A DNA stretch of 64,000 nt from Paraphaeosphaeria minitans (lineage: Eukaryota > Ascomycota > Dothideomycetes > Pleosporales > Didymosphaeriaceae), in contig WJXW01000017.1 of assembly GCA_015832175.1 (NCBI GenBank), positions 248,001 to 312,000 of the forward strand, given 5' to 3'. The number at the start of each line of letters is the position of its first letter. Positions within the stretch are counted from its first letter, which is position 1. The notes below the pieces were generated by a model. The model did no database searches. It had not been told where the DNA came from and was given only the letters and a program-made list of their open reading frames with translations. The translations under genes and the position numbers were made by a program. Shown piece after piece: positions 10,465-21,252 of this stretch.

Positions 10465-12361
10465 TCAACTACTACCTAAGTGGCCAGCACGTCTACCATC
10501 AAAGACACAGCCCGCTTCCACCTTGACCTCCCACTGCCTCGTCTGAGTAATGATCCCCATCCTCTTCTCCCTGTCTTTTTCCTTATTCTTCCCCTCCCAG
10601 CTGACCACTGTACTATTCTGACCAAACAATCTGGGCTGAAAAAACGTCAGATCCGGCCGCAGCTCTTCGGGTGGTGGCGGCGGACGTGGAGGTGTCTCTC
10701 TTCTTGAATTTGGGGAAGGCTGTTGGGATAGTGTAGCGATGTACAACATCGGCTTGGATGAAGTTACGTGCTTTCTGTGAGCTCTGATATGCCCTTGATG
10801 CTGGAAGGAGTATGTGGAAGCTTCGGCACGGCCTGTGGTCGGAGCGCTGGGCCTGTCGTGCGGTATGATACGCCCTTGACCTTCGGCGAATAATATGGAA
10901 GCTTCAGCCGGGCAAAGAGTCGAGGCGCTGGGTTTGCTTTGTAATGAGCTATGCCCCAAGCCTCCAGAAACATATAGGGAAGCTTCTGCTGGACAAGTGG
11001 CAGAAGGGCGGAGTTGACCATGGGATACACTACGCGATAGAGTCCTAGAGAAGGAGATAGATGCTTCAGCTGGGCACATTGTCGAGGGTTTGATTGTTCT
11101 ATGCGATGTACCGCGCCGTAGGCCTGAGGAGACTTGTATGGATGCTTCCGCTGGGCAAACAATCGGAGCACGGGGTCTGCTGTGAGATATACTTCCCCGG
11201 GGCTCAGGGGAGCTTATAGAAGCTTCCTTTTCTTCTAACGTGATGTGCGCTTGGCCCTCTGAGAAGTATCTGGAAGCTTCAGCTGGGCAACCAGTTGGAA
11301 TACTAGGTCTGACGTGAGATACGGAGCCCCAAATTGTCGACTGCGAAGCGGTGCGAGGCCGTTCCCCCCACCAATACTGACCAAAGGTTGTGACCGCATC
11401 GCATTTTGCTAGACTAGCGCCCAGCATGCCCGTGCGAACGCTATCCATCAAGGGCTTGAGACCAGGAGGCAGGCCACGAGTACGGAAATGGTGGAGTACG
11501 CTTGTGTGGTTGTGGCGTAGGGAATGCTGTCAAAGGACCAGTCCCCGTGGATGGCGCGATCAAGTAGAATAACGCGGGCTATGCAAAGGAGAATCAATCT
11601 GTTGGTGTGAGCGTTTGAATATGGTTTCAGAAAGAATCGATCTTACGGGATGCGCAGAGCAAAGGTAGAAATAACGGCAGCCTTTTTGCGTGATGGAAGT
11701 TGGAGGCTTGAAACGATTTGAATAGGTAGAATGATCATGCCGATATCTGTCAGAACGTCGACCACACAGGCTACGATCCAGAACGGAAGCTTCGGTTAAT
11801 GGTCAGTGGACCGTCTCTTTCTAAGATCAAGTATGCAAGCTTACCATGGGTATACATTTTCCGTTGAACACTGCCCAAGGACGCGGTAGCTCGCATTGAA
11901 ATAAGACTCCTGTGGTGAATGCGAAAGTCCAAGATATGATAACGGCATACAGAACTATAACGGCTGTTTTGTGTTTTGAAATGCAAGCCAGCCGCTCCAG
12001 GAACGTAGTGATGGAAAGTTTTGATAGTCCAACTGTGATAATGTATAGAGTCGTTGTCGCGTATAAATCCTTCTGCATTTTGTCCAGGGCGGCTGGTGTG
12101 AGTAGTGATATTCTCTTGCCGTAGCCCAATTCTACTGCGAACGACCCAGCTACAGTTCCACCGATCGCGATCAACTGTATCTTATTTAGCTTTCCCAACG
12201 CGATCATATGGTACGATTTCCCACCGGAAAGAGATTCCATTGTTGACTAGATAGACTGTATACTTACAGCTGCAGCTAGTATCAAAAGGTCATCTGCCCT
12301 ACGAGGGCTCCTTGTTTTTTAACCGGACAACCAGTCTTATTGCTGTGCAGAGAATCTTCAT
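10465..12361 (-). pseudogene. PTH11-like rhodopsin-domain receptor, frameshifted
   Basis: Encodes a fungal rhodopsin-domain (SAT4/PTH11-like) plasma-membrane protein; relatives act as surface-sensing receptors. Assembled exons on the minus strand: 12361-12268, 12174-11845, 11789-11647 and 11598-10465, with introns of 93, 55 and 48 nt. Family marks in order: RLVVRLK, ADDLLILAAA, GYGKRI, LSKLSI, FQCELPRPW, GKCI, VVDVLTDIGMIILP, QAYSTISVLVACL, PGLKPLMDSVRTGMLGASLA. Two single-base shifts break it. One is at a six-base T run (plus 12315-12320; five would restore frame), and one is a missing base near 11470 inside the conserved ACLPGLKP. The 328 codons after the second shift are open to the stop, so these may be recent mutations or assembly errors. 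The tail carries about seven 27-residue repeats (10768-11310). The first transmembrane helix appears shortened, and an upstream exon may be missing. Confidence 0.75.
10768..11310 (-). repeat. Seven-copy 81-bp coding repeat (PAEAS motif)
   Basis: In the cytoplasmic tail of the PTH11-like gene the block CPAEAS recurs five times exactly. It also appears in two decayed forms (EEKEAS and GRAEAS). The spacing is 26-28 residues with a loose consensus of CPAEAS, Ser/Gly-rich, His, RPS. Copies have diverged at the DNA level while keeping the frame, which points to an old tandem expansion under coding constraint. Confidence 0.85.
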
Positions 12362-12939
12362 CGTTTAACGATGGCCAAGCTGTTTCGACGTGTAGAAATT
12401 CGACCAAAACGTGGTATGGTAGCTCAAGCAGTTCGGAGTCACTCAGGCTGGATGTAGTTCACTGCAGGGCTGCAGCATGTGCGACTGCGATGATACGAGA
12501 ACAATTCTAGTAAGGTTCTGCGCCCGATTTCTAGAAGATTACTTGTGAGCCCCTTGGTACTGTCGCTAGATGGGAGCATGTGCTCAAGATGAGCGGACGG
12601 CAGCGGAATCTGGTGCACGTACGACGTGCTGTAACAGGTCGAGTAGTACCTACAGTTTTGGACAGCAGACTGCAACTGTACGACACATTCGAGCAATACC
12701 TCATACGTCGCGATGATGTTCTGGAAGAATTGTGTACTTTGCAGAAGGGAGAGTGCCATTGACGACCAGCAAGCTCAATGCGTACCGTGTCGAGTTGATG
12801 CAGCGAAGGTACGGTACGGTATCGATAGGAACCGTTGGCCTGTGCACTTTCGCTAGGTACCTAGGTACCGTAAACTTTTGGCCGACATTAGCTTCGATGA
12901 GACGCAAGTCTAATTCCCAGCGCCCACCTTTCAAACACC
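12362..12939. promoter_or_regulatory. Divergent promoter region, PTH11-like / SLX9
   Basis: 578 bp between divergent genes. It contains the 14-bp perfect palindrome GGTACCTAGGTACC at 12856-12869, 71 bp before the SLX9 ATG, and a GGTACGGTACGGTA run near 12809-12822. The same TACCTAGGTA-type palindrome recurs in other gaps of this window, so it may be a factor site or a dispersed repeat. Its function is not known. Confidence 0.35.
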
Positions 12940-13515
12940 ATGGTAAGTTCAAGCTCTGTAAGACGCTACGAGACATACTGATCGCTGTTCTAGGCACCGA
13001 TTTCAGGCAGAAAGCGCACGTCCGCCCGTGCAAAATCGTCGCGCGCAGCCCGCCCACAGATCACTCTCCCCACACCAACCGACGACGACGCACTCTTTTC
13101 TTCCTCCAAGAAGGACAAGCGCACTACCAGACACTCTGACTTTGTCAGCAAAATCGAGAAGTCCTCCTCGAAGATCCAGAAGCGGCGGCGGCCGAACAAG
13201 AAGCTGGTCACGAACCTTGAGTCTCTCGCGGACGCTCTGTCCGGCTTGGAACAGGGCGATGGAAATGGCGAAGTTGTCGTGGGACAAGCCAAGATACAGA
13301 GGAAGAGTCTGAAGAGTAGACCTGGAGCTATGAAGAAGAAGGAGAAGTTGGAAAAACTTGAGAAAGAGAGGTTCAACATGAACTTGGCACAGATGGCGAC
13401 CACTTCGACAGCGAGCAGTGCGACTGGAAGCAAGCCGGCAGCTGATCGTTGGGCAGCGTTGAAGAACCATGTCAAGAATACTGCAGAGATCAAACCCGAG
13501 TTTTTGCAAAAATGA
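12940..13515 (+). CDS. slx9: Ribosome biogenesis protein SLX9
   Basis: A nucleolar factor for 40S pre-ribosome maturation and export. The coding sequence starts with a lone ATG (12940-12942) followed at once by a 51-nt intron (12943-12993, GTAAGT..CTAG). The second exon runs 12994-13515, giving 174 residues, the usual size for the family. Visible features: a very basic N-terminus (GRKRTSARAKSSRAARPQ), HSDFVSKIEKSSSKIQKRRR, then NLESLADAL, and the family C-terminus with KKKEKLEKLEKERFNMNLAQM, a Ser/Thr linker, and RWAALKNHVKNTAEIKPEFL. The second exon has no other suitable ATG near its start, which supports splicing at the initiator codon. The PTH11-like gene is divergent upstream. Confidence 0.88.
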
Positions 13516-14399
13516 GGGTTAGCAGTTTGTCCACTGGCACATATTGTATTGCTGAACCTGAGTATCCTCCACATGCACGAGGGTATCGACCGAGTCTGGA
13601 GTTAAGGATCCAGAGTCTTGGCACTCCAGGACAGGAACTGGACGCTGAGTGTATTTGGCCAAATTCTTGGAAGTGCTTCCTTTGCCTGTCTCCTCTTTTT
13701 TGGCGACACGAAGATGTGTCCGATCGAAGAATCGTTCGGAACTGGCGCCATTCGCATGAAGGACAATACGACACATCCACATGACATTCTAAGGAAGTGC
13801 AAGTATGCGTCTGTTTGACGAATACAGCGCTACTAGCTGATCAATATTGTCCTAGCACCTTAGCGCCACAATGTTTACAATCCAGGACAGGATGTGGTGT
13901 GAGACATTGGTACGCAGTGGCTGCTTCGAGGATCCAAATATGAGCTCCACTTTGATACGAGAGTGTAAGCTTGCCACTTGCACATGTAAACAAGTATAGC
14001 CATCAACTTAAGCATGTATTTGCCCTCCGCTAAAGTGCCCTTCGAATCCACCTTGACGATCCCTGATCTCTCCACTAAGCTTTTTCTAGCATAGCGGTCG
14101 CTAGTATAAGTGACGTCAAGCCCCTAGCCATGTACCTTCAATGGAGCACTACACAAACCTAACAACTATGGCGCCGGCGAGCGCGGAAGCATTGGAATCG
14201 TGAAGTTGATAGTGGGTTTCAATGGAATGATTTTGTTCGCCTCTTTGATTCGTACTGCTTGGACCCCCAGTGGCACTGTCACGCTGTTGCTGTTACGCGA
14301 CATATTGGCACACGACATCTTCCTTCATTTCTTCCCATTGACCTTTTCCAATTCAGGTGTGTATTGACGTCTACCGTCGCTCGTACGGCCCAAGGCACG
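13516..14399. other. Intergenic, nothing recognised
   Basis: Between SLX9 and the lipase gene. It should include the 3' end of SLX9 and the lipase promoter. Open frames on both strands show no recognisable protein. Confidence 0.5.
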
Positions 14400-16627
14400 A
14401 TGTCTTACATAGAGAGGCAAACGACACGTATCACCGGCTACGAACGAGAAGGCCCAGAACTCGCCCGCACTCACAGTGCTATCGGAGGCACAGGCAAAGT
14501 CCCGAACGCGAAAAAGCCCCGTTCACGACCACCGCAAAGTTTGCGCGACAAGATCGGCTTCCTCCATGGCCACCTGCCTGCGCCATCGGGTCCGTACAGC
14601 GTTGGCTCGATGACCGTCGAGGTACCTGTACCATCCCCACGACCAATATCCGACATCAGACGCGATGGGAAGCACTTACTCCGGCTAGAGACCGTTCTGT
14701 TTACTTTGTATTATCCAGCTGCATTTGGCTCAGGCACGGGCAAGGCTCCAGGAGGATACAAGAAATGGTCGCGTGAGACTTGGTTGGCCCGACCGCGTCC
14801 GGAGACTGCCAAAGGCTACGCGAGGTTTGCTGGAATACCGGACTGGCTGGGAGAAGCATGGTTCGGCGCAACCACGGCTTTCACAAAGCTCCAAGCGTTT
14901 CGCAACACGCCGCCAGCAACACATTGGCCACCAGAAGGCAACTCGAAGCGCAACGGTTATAAGATCAAAGATCATCAAGGCCAGCCACCAGAGGGAGCCT
15001 CAACCGAGCCCAAGTTTCCGCTACTAATGTTCAGCCATGGTCTTGGAGGCACACGTACGTGTTATTCTTCCATGTGCACCGAATTCGCAAGTTACGGTTT
15101 TGTTGTCTGCGCCGTGGAACACAGGGATGGATCCGGCCCGCGAAGCATCACCAACCATTCAAAAGAGGGCGAAGGCAACATTGAAAGTCTGGAGAAGAAG
15201 CATAACATCGAACACACAAACGAAGAACGTCAAAGACGGTTCGATAAGGTCGTGAGTACTGGTCGATACTGTGCTATCAGCATAGAAGTGACGCGCCTAA
15301 CTGATCAGGACTATATCTTCCCCAAAGGAAATCCCAAAGATACCGCACCCAACAATGAGAAGGGCGTCGACCGCGAGCTCCGAAATGCTCAAATTGAACT
15401 GCGACTCTGCGAGCTCGAAGAAGCGTATCGCGTGCTTTGCGACATTAGCGCGGGTAAGGGAGAGGAAGTGGCAAGAAAGAATCTTAGGAGGAAGGGGTAC
15501 ACAGGTGCCAGTTCTCGAGGCTTGGAAGGCGTTGACTGGGAGCGCTGGAAAGATCGTTTCCACACCGACAAATTCAATGTGGCAGGCCACTCGTTCGGCG
15601 CGGCAACTGTTGTGGAAGTACTTCGGAACAAGGAACGATTCCAGCACGTACAAGCAGGCATCATCTACGACATTTGGGGTGCACCGATCAAGCCCCCAGC
15701 AGATGATCCGGCACACCGTATCCGTGTTCCTATATTGGGGATCAACTCGGAAGCCTTCATGTACTGGCAAGCTAATTTTGACGCTGTCATGTCGCTCATG
15801 CACGAGGCGAAGGACCAAGGTGCACCGGCGGTCTTGTGCACAGTACGAGGCTCGGTTCACATCAATCAATCGGACTTCTCCGTTTTATATAACGGAATTA
15901 CGTCATTCTTCTTGAAAGCTACCGTGAACCCAGAAAGAGCTATTGACCTCAACATCTGGTACGTGTTGGTCCATTACTGATTGTCACCAAACTAACAATC
16001 AATGCTAGCGCCTCCCTTGAATTTTTACGCGAAGTTACCTCTGGCGCCGGCAAATCAATCATCAAGCGTTGCCTATTCGACGAAGAACTACTACACACCC
16101 AGCCTCTCGAGCAGATGCCCGACGACCATAAACCAAACGACGAGTGGATTGCCGCACGCCTCAAGATCAAGCATGAGTTTAGGACACGGATGGCAGCCGG
16201 TGTGCAGAGGAAGATGAAGAGGCAGAGGAAGAATGGCGCACAAAATGCGGGAGACGAACTATGGATGCATGTCAAACCGAACGCTGAAGAGCTCCGAGAG
16301 TGGCGGCTCAAGACTAGGGTTTCATTTGGGGGCTTACAGGATGACAGTGACACGGTTCCAGGCAAAGAGGCAGTGGAAGACGGCGAGCCAGATACAGATG
16401 TCGGGGACTCTTCGCTTGGAGACGAGAGCGACCGCGAACGGCCAGCAGAAACGGACAACGTGGCAACAGACGAAGCACATGGTACCTGGTTGGGTGCCCA
16501 CCCTGCACTGAAGAAGGATGCAAATCCAGCGCAAGAGGATGCCATCTCGCAAAAGCCAACGCAAGCCAGCGAAGAGTCCTCTGAGGCTTTGGGACTGTTC
16601 ATGACGCCTGTCGTAGCACAGCATTGA
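14400..16627 (+). CDS. Platelet-activating factor acetylhydrolase-like lipase
   Basis: An alpha/beta hydrolase of the PAF-acetylhydrolase (isoform II/plasma) family, which removes short acyl groups from the sn-2 position of phospholipids. Exons: 14400-15251, 15309-15958 and 16009-16627; introns of 57 and 50 nt; 706 residues. The LLMFSHGLGGTRTCYSSMC oxyanion region lies near residue 210. The nucleophile elbow GHSFG has Ser379, a likely acid is Asp405 in YDIWGAP, and a likely base is His468 in RGSVHINQSDF; this spacing suits the family. There is no signal peptide, so the protein is probably intracellular. A charged tail of about 160 residues after the hydrolase fold (basic KRQRKN stretch, then acidic Ser/Asp-rich) is long for the family. 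Start: the first ATG in frame (MSYIERQT), preceded by non-conserved sequence. Confidence 0.88.
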
Positions 16628-16971
16628 GCCAGTGAGCTGCGCGCAGCTTGCCGTCTCCCCAGGTGCAGTCTGCTTTCATGGTACTAGGCCATGAATCTTA
16701 TTACTGCATTGCTCCTCGTGGGGCCACATGGTGTACCCAATTTTTTGTCCAGGGAGCGGAGTAAGAAGAGCGGCGCAGACCCGACGCCTGCTGGGGCACG
16801 CCTGCCACGTGCGCGCCGTTCATGCCTTCCACCGAACGCGTGAACGTGTCACCGACGACTGAATTTACAATCTCCTCCGCCTTGACACCACCCTGAATTC
16901 ACTTACGCCGCCTTCCACTGCTCTTCTTTCGCAGGCGTGTTTTCGTGTGGTATTCGATTGACGCCTGTGCC
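16628..16971. other. Intergenic, nothing recognised
   Basis: Downstream flank of the lipase gene, with no coding sequence or repeat that I can support. Confidence 0.45.
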
Positions 16972-17588
16972 ATGGGCCTCCAAGCCATGTGGACGGCCAT
17001 TTCCGCCGCTTGACAATCTGGACGTAAGGTGGATGCCGAGATTTCCATGTCTATGGAGAAGATTCGCGTCTTACAAAAGACGCGGCAGGACCAGCAGAAC
17101 TCACACAACCAGCTTCAGATAGTGCACCGTGAAATGACTCAAAGCGCTTTCGACACATTCATTTACCCGCCCTGCAAATCCTGGAATTCGAGATTCGCTA
17201 CGCAGTTCTAGAAACGCTTGCCACTAAAGGTTCGTGAGATGGTGTACGTATTTCTTTGAAAGGACAACATTACGGATATAGGCTAAGACAGTTTCGTCGG
17301 ATCGGCTACAGCTTTTTTTTTTGTAGATTCCTTAGACACGGTACACCTGAGTATATTAGACATGCCATAGCACTAGAAATTGTTACCACCCTGTATAAAG
17401 CGATGGCAAGTGTATTAGACCTTAACGATGATATATCTTCCGGTCAGGTAGTTCTACGCCAGCTAAACGTCCACATTGGGGCCATCCGAGAAGGGCTAGA
17501 CGGCTTTCGTCGTGCATTCACAGTCCTTCAGGAAAACGGCGTCGCTGTCTCAATCGTATGGATCTACGAAGGGAACAATTCACTATGA
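16972..17588 (+). pseudogene. Unidentified degenerate coding relic
   Basis: A frame starting MGLQAMWTAISAA meets a TGA at 17011-17013. It then continues in the same frame through a charged, helix-like stretch (KVDAEISMSMEKIRVLQKTR and onward) to 17211; TGG in place of the TGA would keep it open. A second-frame fragment follows (RLPLKVREMVYVFL, about 17216), resembling the LP-x-E-x-R start common in fungal F-box-like proteins. A third piece, at 17256-17588, contains a HAIALEIVTTLYKAM segment. The pieces resemble one decayed fungal protein, but I cannot name the family. The link between the three parts is inference. Confidence 0.35.
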
Positions 17589-18445
17589 CCTACGACGGGG
17601 AATGCGTAGCCGACATGGACTGGTAACTAAACACAACTGCCTAGAAATTGAAGGGCAATTCTTTTCATGTTGTTAGAATATGAAGCCATGTTTTACCGGA
17701 ATTGAACTGGACACGGAAGGATAAGAATCAACTCAAGTATGGCATGCATACTTCAAATACAGTTAGTATTTCACTACCATGCCAGGTTTGCCTATACTAT
17801 AATTCTGTCGAACGGCTTTCACCACTTCATTCATGCTCTTGGCCTCAAAAACCTTTACTCATACTCCTCATACCTTCTACTCCAAGTGCGGTCTGCTCCT
17901 GTTTGTGTATTAGGTATCCTATTTTGGGGGAAACAATTGTACCTACCTGACTAATCCCACTAATCTGACCATGAAACCACTCACCGTTATGTGGTAATAC
18001 GAAATAGGCTAACGTTATGATAACGGCAGCTGTTCCTGCATGTCAGCACTCTCAAGATGGTGCCATCCCTACACGTGATGCGGCGCAGCCACTCGGAGCG
18101 AGAGGCAAATGCGTTCAGTAATCACAAAAGGCTCCAGTGCCGAGCTAGCAACCACTGAGCGGACCAGGGTTTCTCGCTTACCAAGCCTTGGCCCTAACCG
18201 CATACATCGAGAGGGGGATGCGATTGCGCTGCACATGCGCCGTGCGGCCAGATTGCTTTTTGTGTTTCGAAGACACTGCTCACGCGGAGGCGCCCTTGCG
18301 TCAGTTACTATTTCCTCCTCTTTCCCGCGATTGATCTTCATCAGAAAACAATCACGTGGACTAACAGCTGACACGGTTGCCGCCGCTTCCGAATTCCCAA
18401 GTAAGAGACTTCGCGATAGTGAAAACGACGGGCAAGGGTACAGAA
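17589..18445. other. Upstream region of the bZIP gene
   Basis: No gene is recognised. It presumably holds the bZIP promoter and leader. A frame open upstream of 18446 has no ATG before the chosen start. Confidence 0.45.
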
Positions 18446-20707
18446 ATGGGAAGCTCAGATAGCGATGGAGCGGCTCCTTCGAGAAAGCGATCGAGAGCGA
18501 GTGCGAACAGCGAGGATTCGGGTGGGAAGAAGGCTAGAGGGCGTCCGCGGGTAGATACCCAGGACGAGACAGCAGCCGATGTGAGTACATGGCTCCACAG
18601 TTTTCCTTCTAGCCTACTTCCCCGGAGATCGCATCGCTACCCAAGCTCTACACGTCCGATTCCGCGTTGAGTCTCTGCCTGCGGAATTTGCCAAAAGCAT
18701 GATACTTGGTTACACCAACAAAGCGTATCGGCCCTGTCTGTTGTCGATGATCAATCAACAAGCTATTCTGCAGGCTTATAGCCTTAAGCAAATTACGTGT
18801 GTTGCATTTATTGACGATGTATACAGCGACGTCGAACGCAGATCCGACTTGCGCAACGTGCTTACCGGCAGCGTAAAGAGGCGACTATCTCATCGCTCAA
18901 AGAGCAAAATGATCGCCTCCAATCCATAATCGACCAGATGAACAAGTCTTTCCTGAAATTCAATGATGCCGCACTCAAGTCAGGGCTTCTTCAACTCGAT
19001 TCGGTCTTGGCTCAACAGCTGAAGTCCGTGACCGAATCATTCGTTTCTCTGGCCAAGTCGGCTGCAGATGGACAAGCCGAGGAAGAAGAAGTAGACGATT
19101 CTGTCGAGACTATTCCAGTGTGCAATCAGGAAGTCCAGTCAGCACCACCTCAACGCCTGGACCTGGGCTGGGGTTATTCGACTACTCTTAACCAATCATC
19201 CACTCAACGTACCGCTCATTCGCCGCACGAAGAATCCCAAGCACAGAACCAAACGGATTTGCCTTTGTTACCAAGTTACAATGCAGAACAAGCAAAGCAA
19301 GGCAGCCTTGTGCAATATAGGCGGCCGCAGATGCCGGATCTCTTTACGCAAGGCGTTTCATGGACACAAGCCTCTCTTGATGAACGACCAAGCGAGCAGC
19401 CATTGCCAATCGGACTCCTTGACATTTTAAGTCAACAAGAGTTCAAGCTCCCGAACTCCCAGAACCCGAACATTTTTTCTGTCAACATTCCCACACCGCG
19501 GGCAACGCCTCCAATGCCTCGCCTCGCATCACCCATATACGGCAGCCTCACGACCAATAACCCGAAGTCTAAATGGACGTACAGTCATGATGAGACGACC
19601 TTCGCACGAAGATTGACGCGGGCTTCACTAGAGACGGGGTTTCACCTGCTGGGTTCAGCTAACCAACGGCCTGCTGCGCTTGAATACGTCTTCAGGCTCT
19701 CGTTGCCATACATGACACTGAACGAGCTTCGAGAGAGATTTAAGGAGCTTTTAGCTCGGGGCACCGACGAAGAGCTCGACTTCTGGTCAACACCATTTAT
19801 TCATCTGGGTGGTGCTGGAACTCACTACCCACGGAAGGATGCGCATGGAAACATCATCAAGCAACCCAACACATGGACTGTCCGCCGCATAGGCCCTCTT
19901 GATAAGAAGATGATACGGGCGGAGAATAGCGATAACCCAAGCCAAAGCCACGACCTCAATGTCGACCTGACCGGCTTTGAAGGTGAATGGTTCGACTCGC
20001 ACGACGTCGAAGGGTATTTGGAACAGGAAAAAGGCGTGCGCATCGACCCTAAGAGCTCTTTTGTAGACGCATTTGTTGATGACGATGAGCATCCTGGTGA
20101 CGACTACTTTACTTTCAACGCAGGGCCGAACAATTCACCAACTCGCCGCTTATCAAAGGACAGTACACCAACTTTCGGTAGCGGTCCTTCACGCGCGCAC
20201 TCTCAATCTTCCATCCACACACCCCCGAACGTCCAAAGTGCCACTAGCGCAATTGTCAATAATTTGTTCGCTCCGTCAGACATACCTTTCGGACTGGATA
20301 TGAGCATGCCGTCGGATTTCACAAAGATGCCCTCCGTCGATGCATCCGCGTTCTTCGACCAACCCCTTGGCTTGGACCTGGCGCCAGGTTTCGACGTGGG
20401 CCTCAGCAACGGCTCTATGCAGCCTCTGAATTTCTCTACCCAGCCGCGCGGCTCGAACATGGACATGTCTTTCCAAGGGCTGGAACCGATGCCGGTTATA
20501 AGACAGAAGCGGAAGAAGAACGTGCTCATCGATGTTACCAAGCTGGTCGATGGTAAGTTTGCTGCGATCTCTGACGAATCCGAGAGGTTGTGAGCTAACG
20601 ATGTGGTAGAGATTGTCAAACATAGTGTTTGCTTAGGACGAGCACCGGGGTTCAGGAGGAAGGATGTTGATATGGCGTTCCAAGCATCATTGATCACTAC
20701 GTACTAG
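18446..20707 (+). CDS. bZIP transcription factor (Yap-like, fungal)
   Basis: A nuclear DNA-binding regulator. Exons: 18446-18580, 18827-20552 and 20610-20707; introns of 246 and 57 nt; 652 residues. Residues 28-35 are a basic AT-hook-like KKARGRPR. The bZIP basic region starts at the exon junction (AAD/RRRTQIRLAQRAYRQRKE, residues 46-62) and runs into a zipper (ISSLKEQNDRLQSIIDQM). The position usually held by the DNA-contacting Asn of Yap proteins is Ile here, as I recall for this fungal subgroup. The long middle is Gln/Ser/Pro-rich and presumably activating. The C-terminus (KLVDEIVKHSVCLGRAPGFR to LITTY) is created only by removing the last intron and is the family-typical ending. Target genes cannot be inferred. 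Confidence 0.87.
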
Positions 20708-21252
20708 TAGGGTAATAGGGTAGTGTGGTTCGGGTACTACTGATGATTGCTGAGGTCGACTCTCAGTTCGAGATTGTATGGCGAGTGAAAGTACGTCCCC
20801 TCTCAGCTATATGTACAACATGATAGAGTGTTATCGAGTTGAGAGATGTGAGTGAAGACATTGTGGCTGATGTTCGGGTTGCTTGCATGAAGTGTAGCTG
20901 ACAAAGCGATCTTGGCAACCAACTATAGTGCGCGGCTCGGCTTCAAAACCGCCCAGCGCTCAGCAACGATCACCCGCGACACACCCCAGGCCTCGCATCC
21001 ACGGACCGGAGCGCAGCACAACCCTGTTGCACGAGCCCCGAAACTGCCTCCAGCTTGCACGTAGCTGTGTCCTCGTTGCGCGCCGGCTTCGATAGTACCC
21101 ATCAAAGCTCTGCCGCCGCTCTAGGCGCTGACGTCCGTTTGCTTGCGCTTGACCGTCCGCGCTTGCGACAGCTGCCTCCATCCTTTGTAGAACGCATCCA
21201 CAGCAGCGCAAGCGTGTCCACTCGATAAAGAGTCCACCTGGGGAGAGCCACC
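20708..21252. other. Intergenic, TOA1 promoter side
   Basis: Between the bZIP stop and the TOA1 start. I see no gene or notable repeat. Confidence 0.45.

Noticed and set aside
12990..13574. 194- and 168-codon minus-strand frames
   Set aside because: Antisense shadow of SLX9 exon 2, whose plus-strand product is clearly recognisable.
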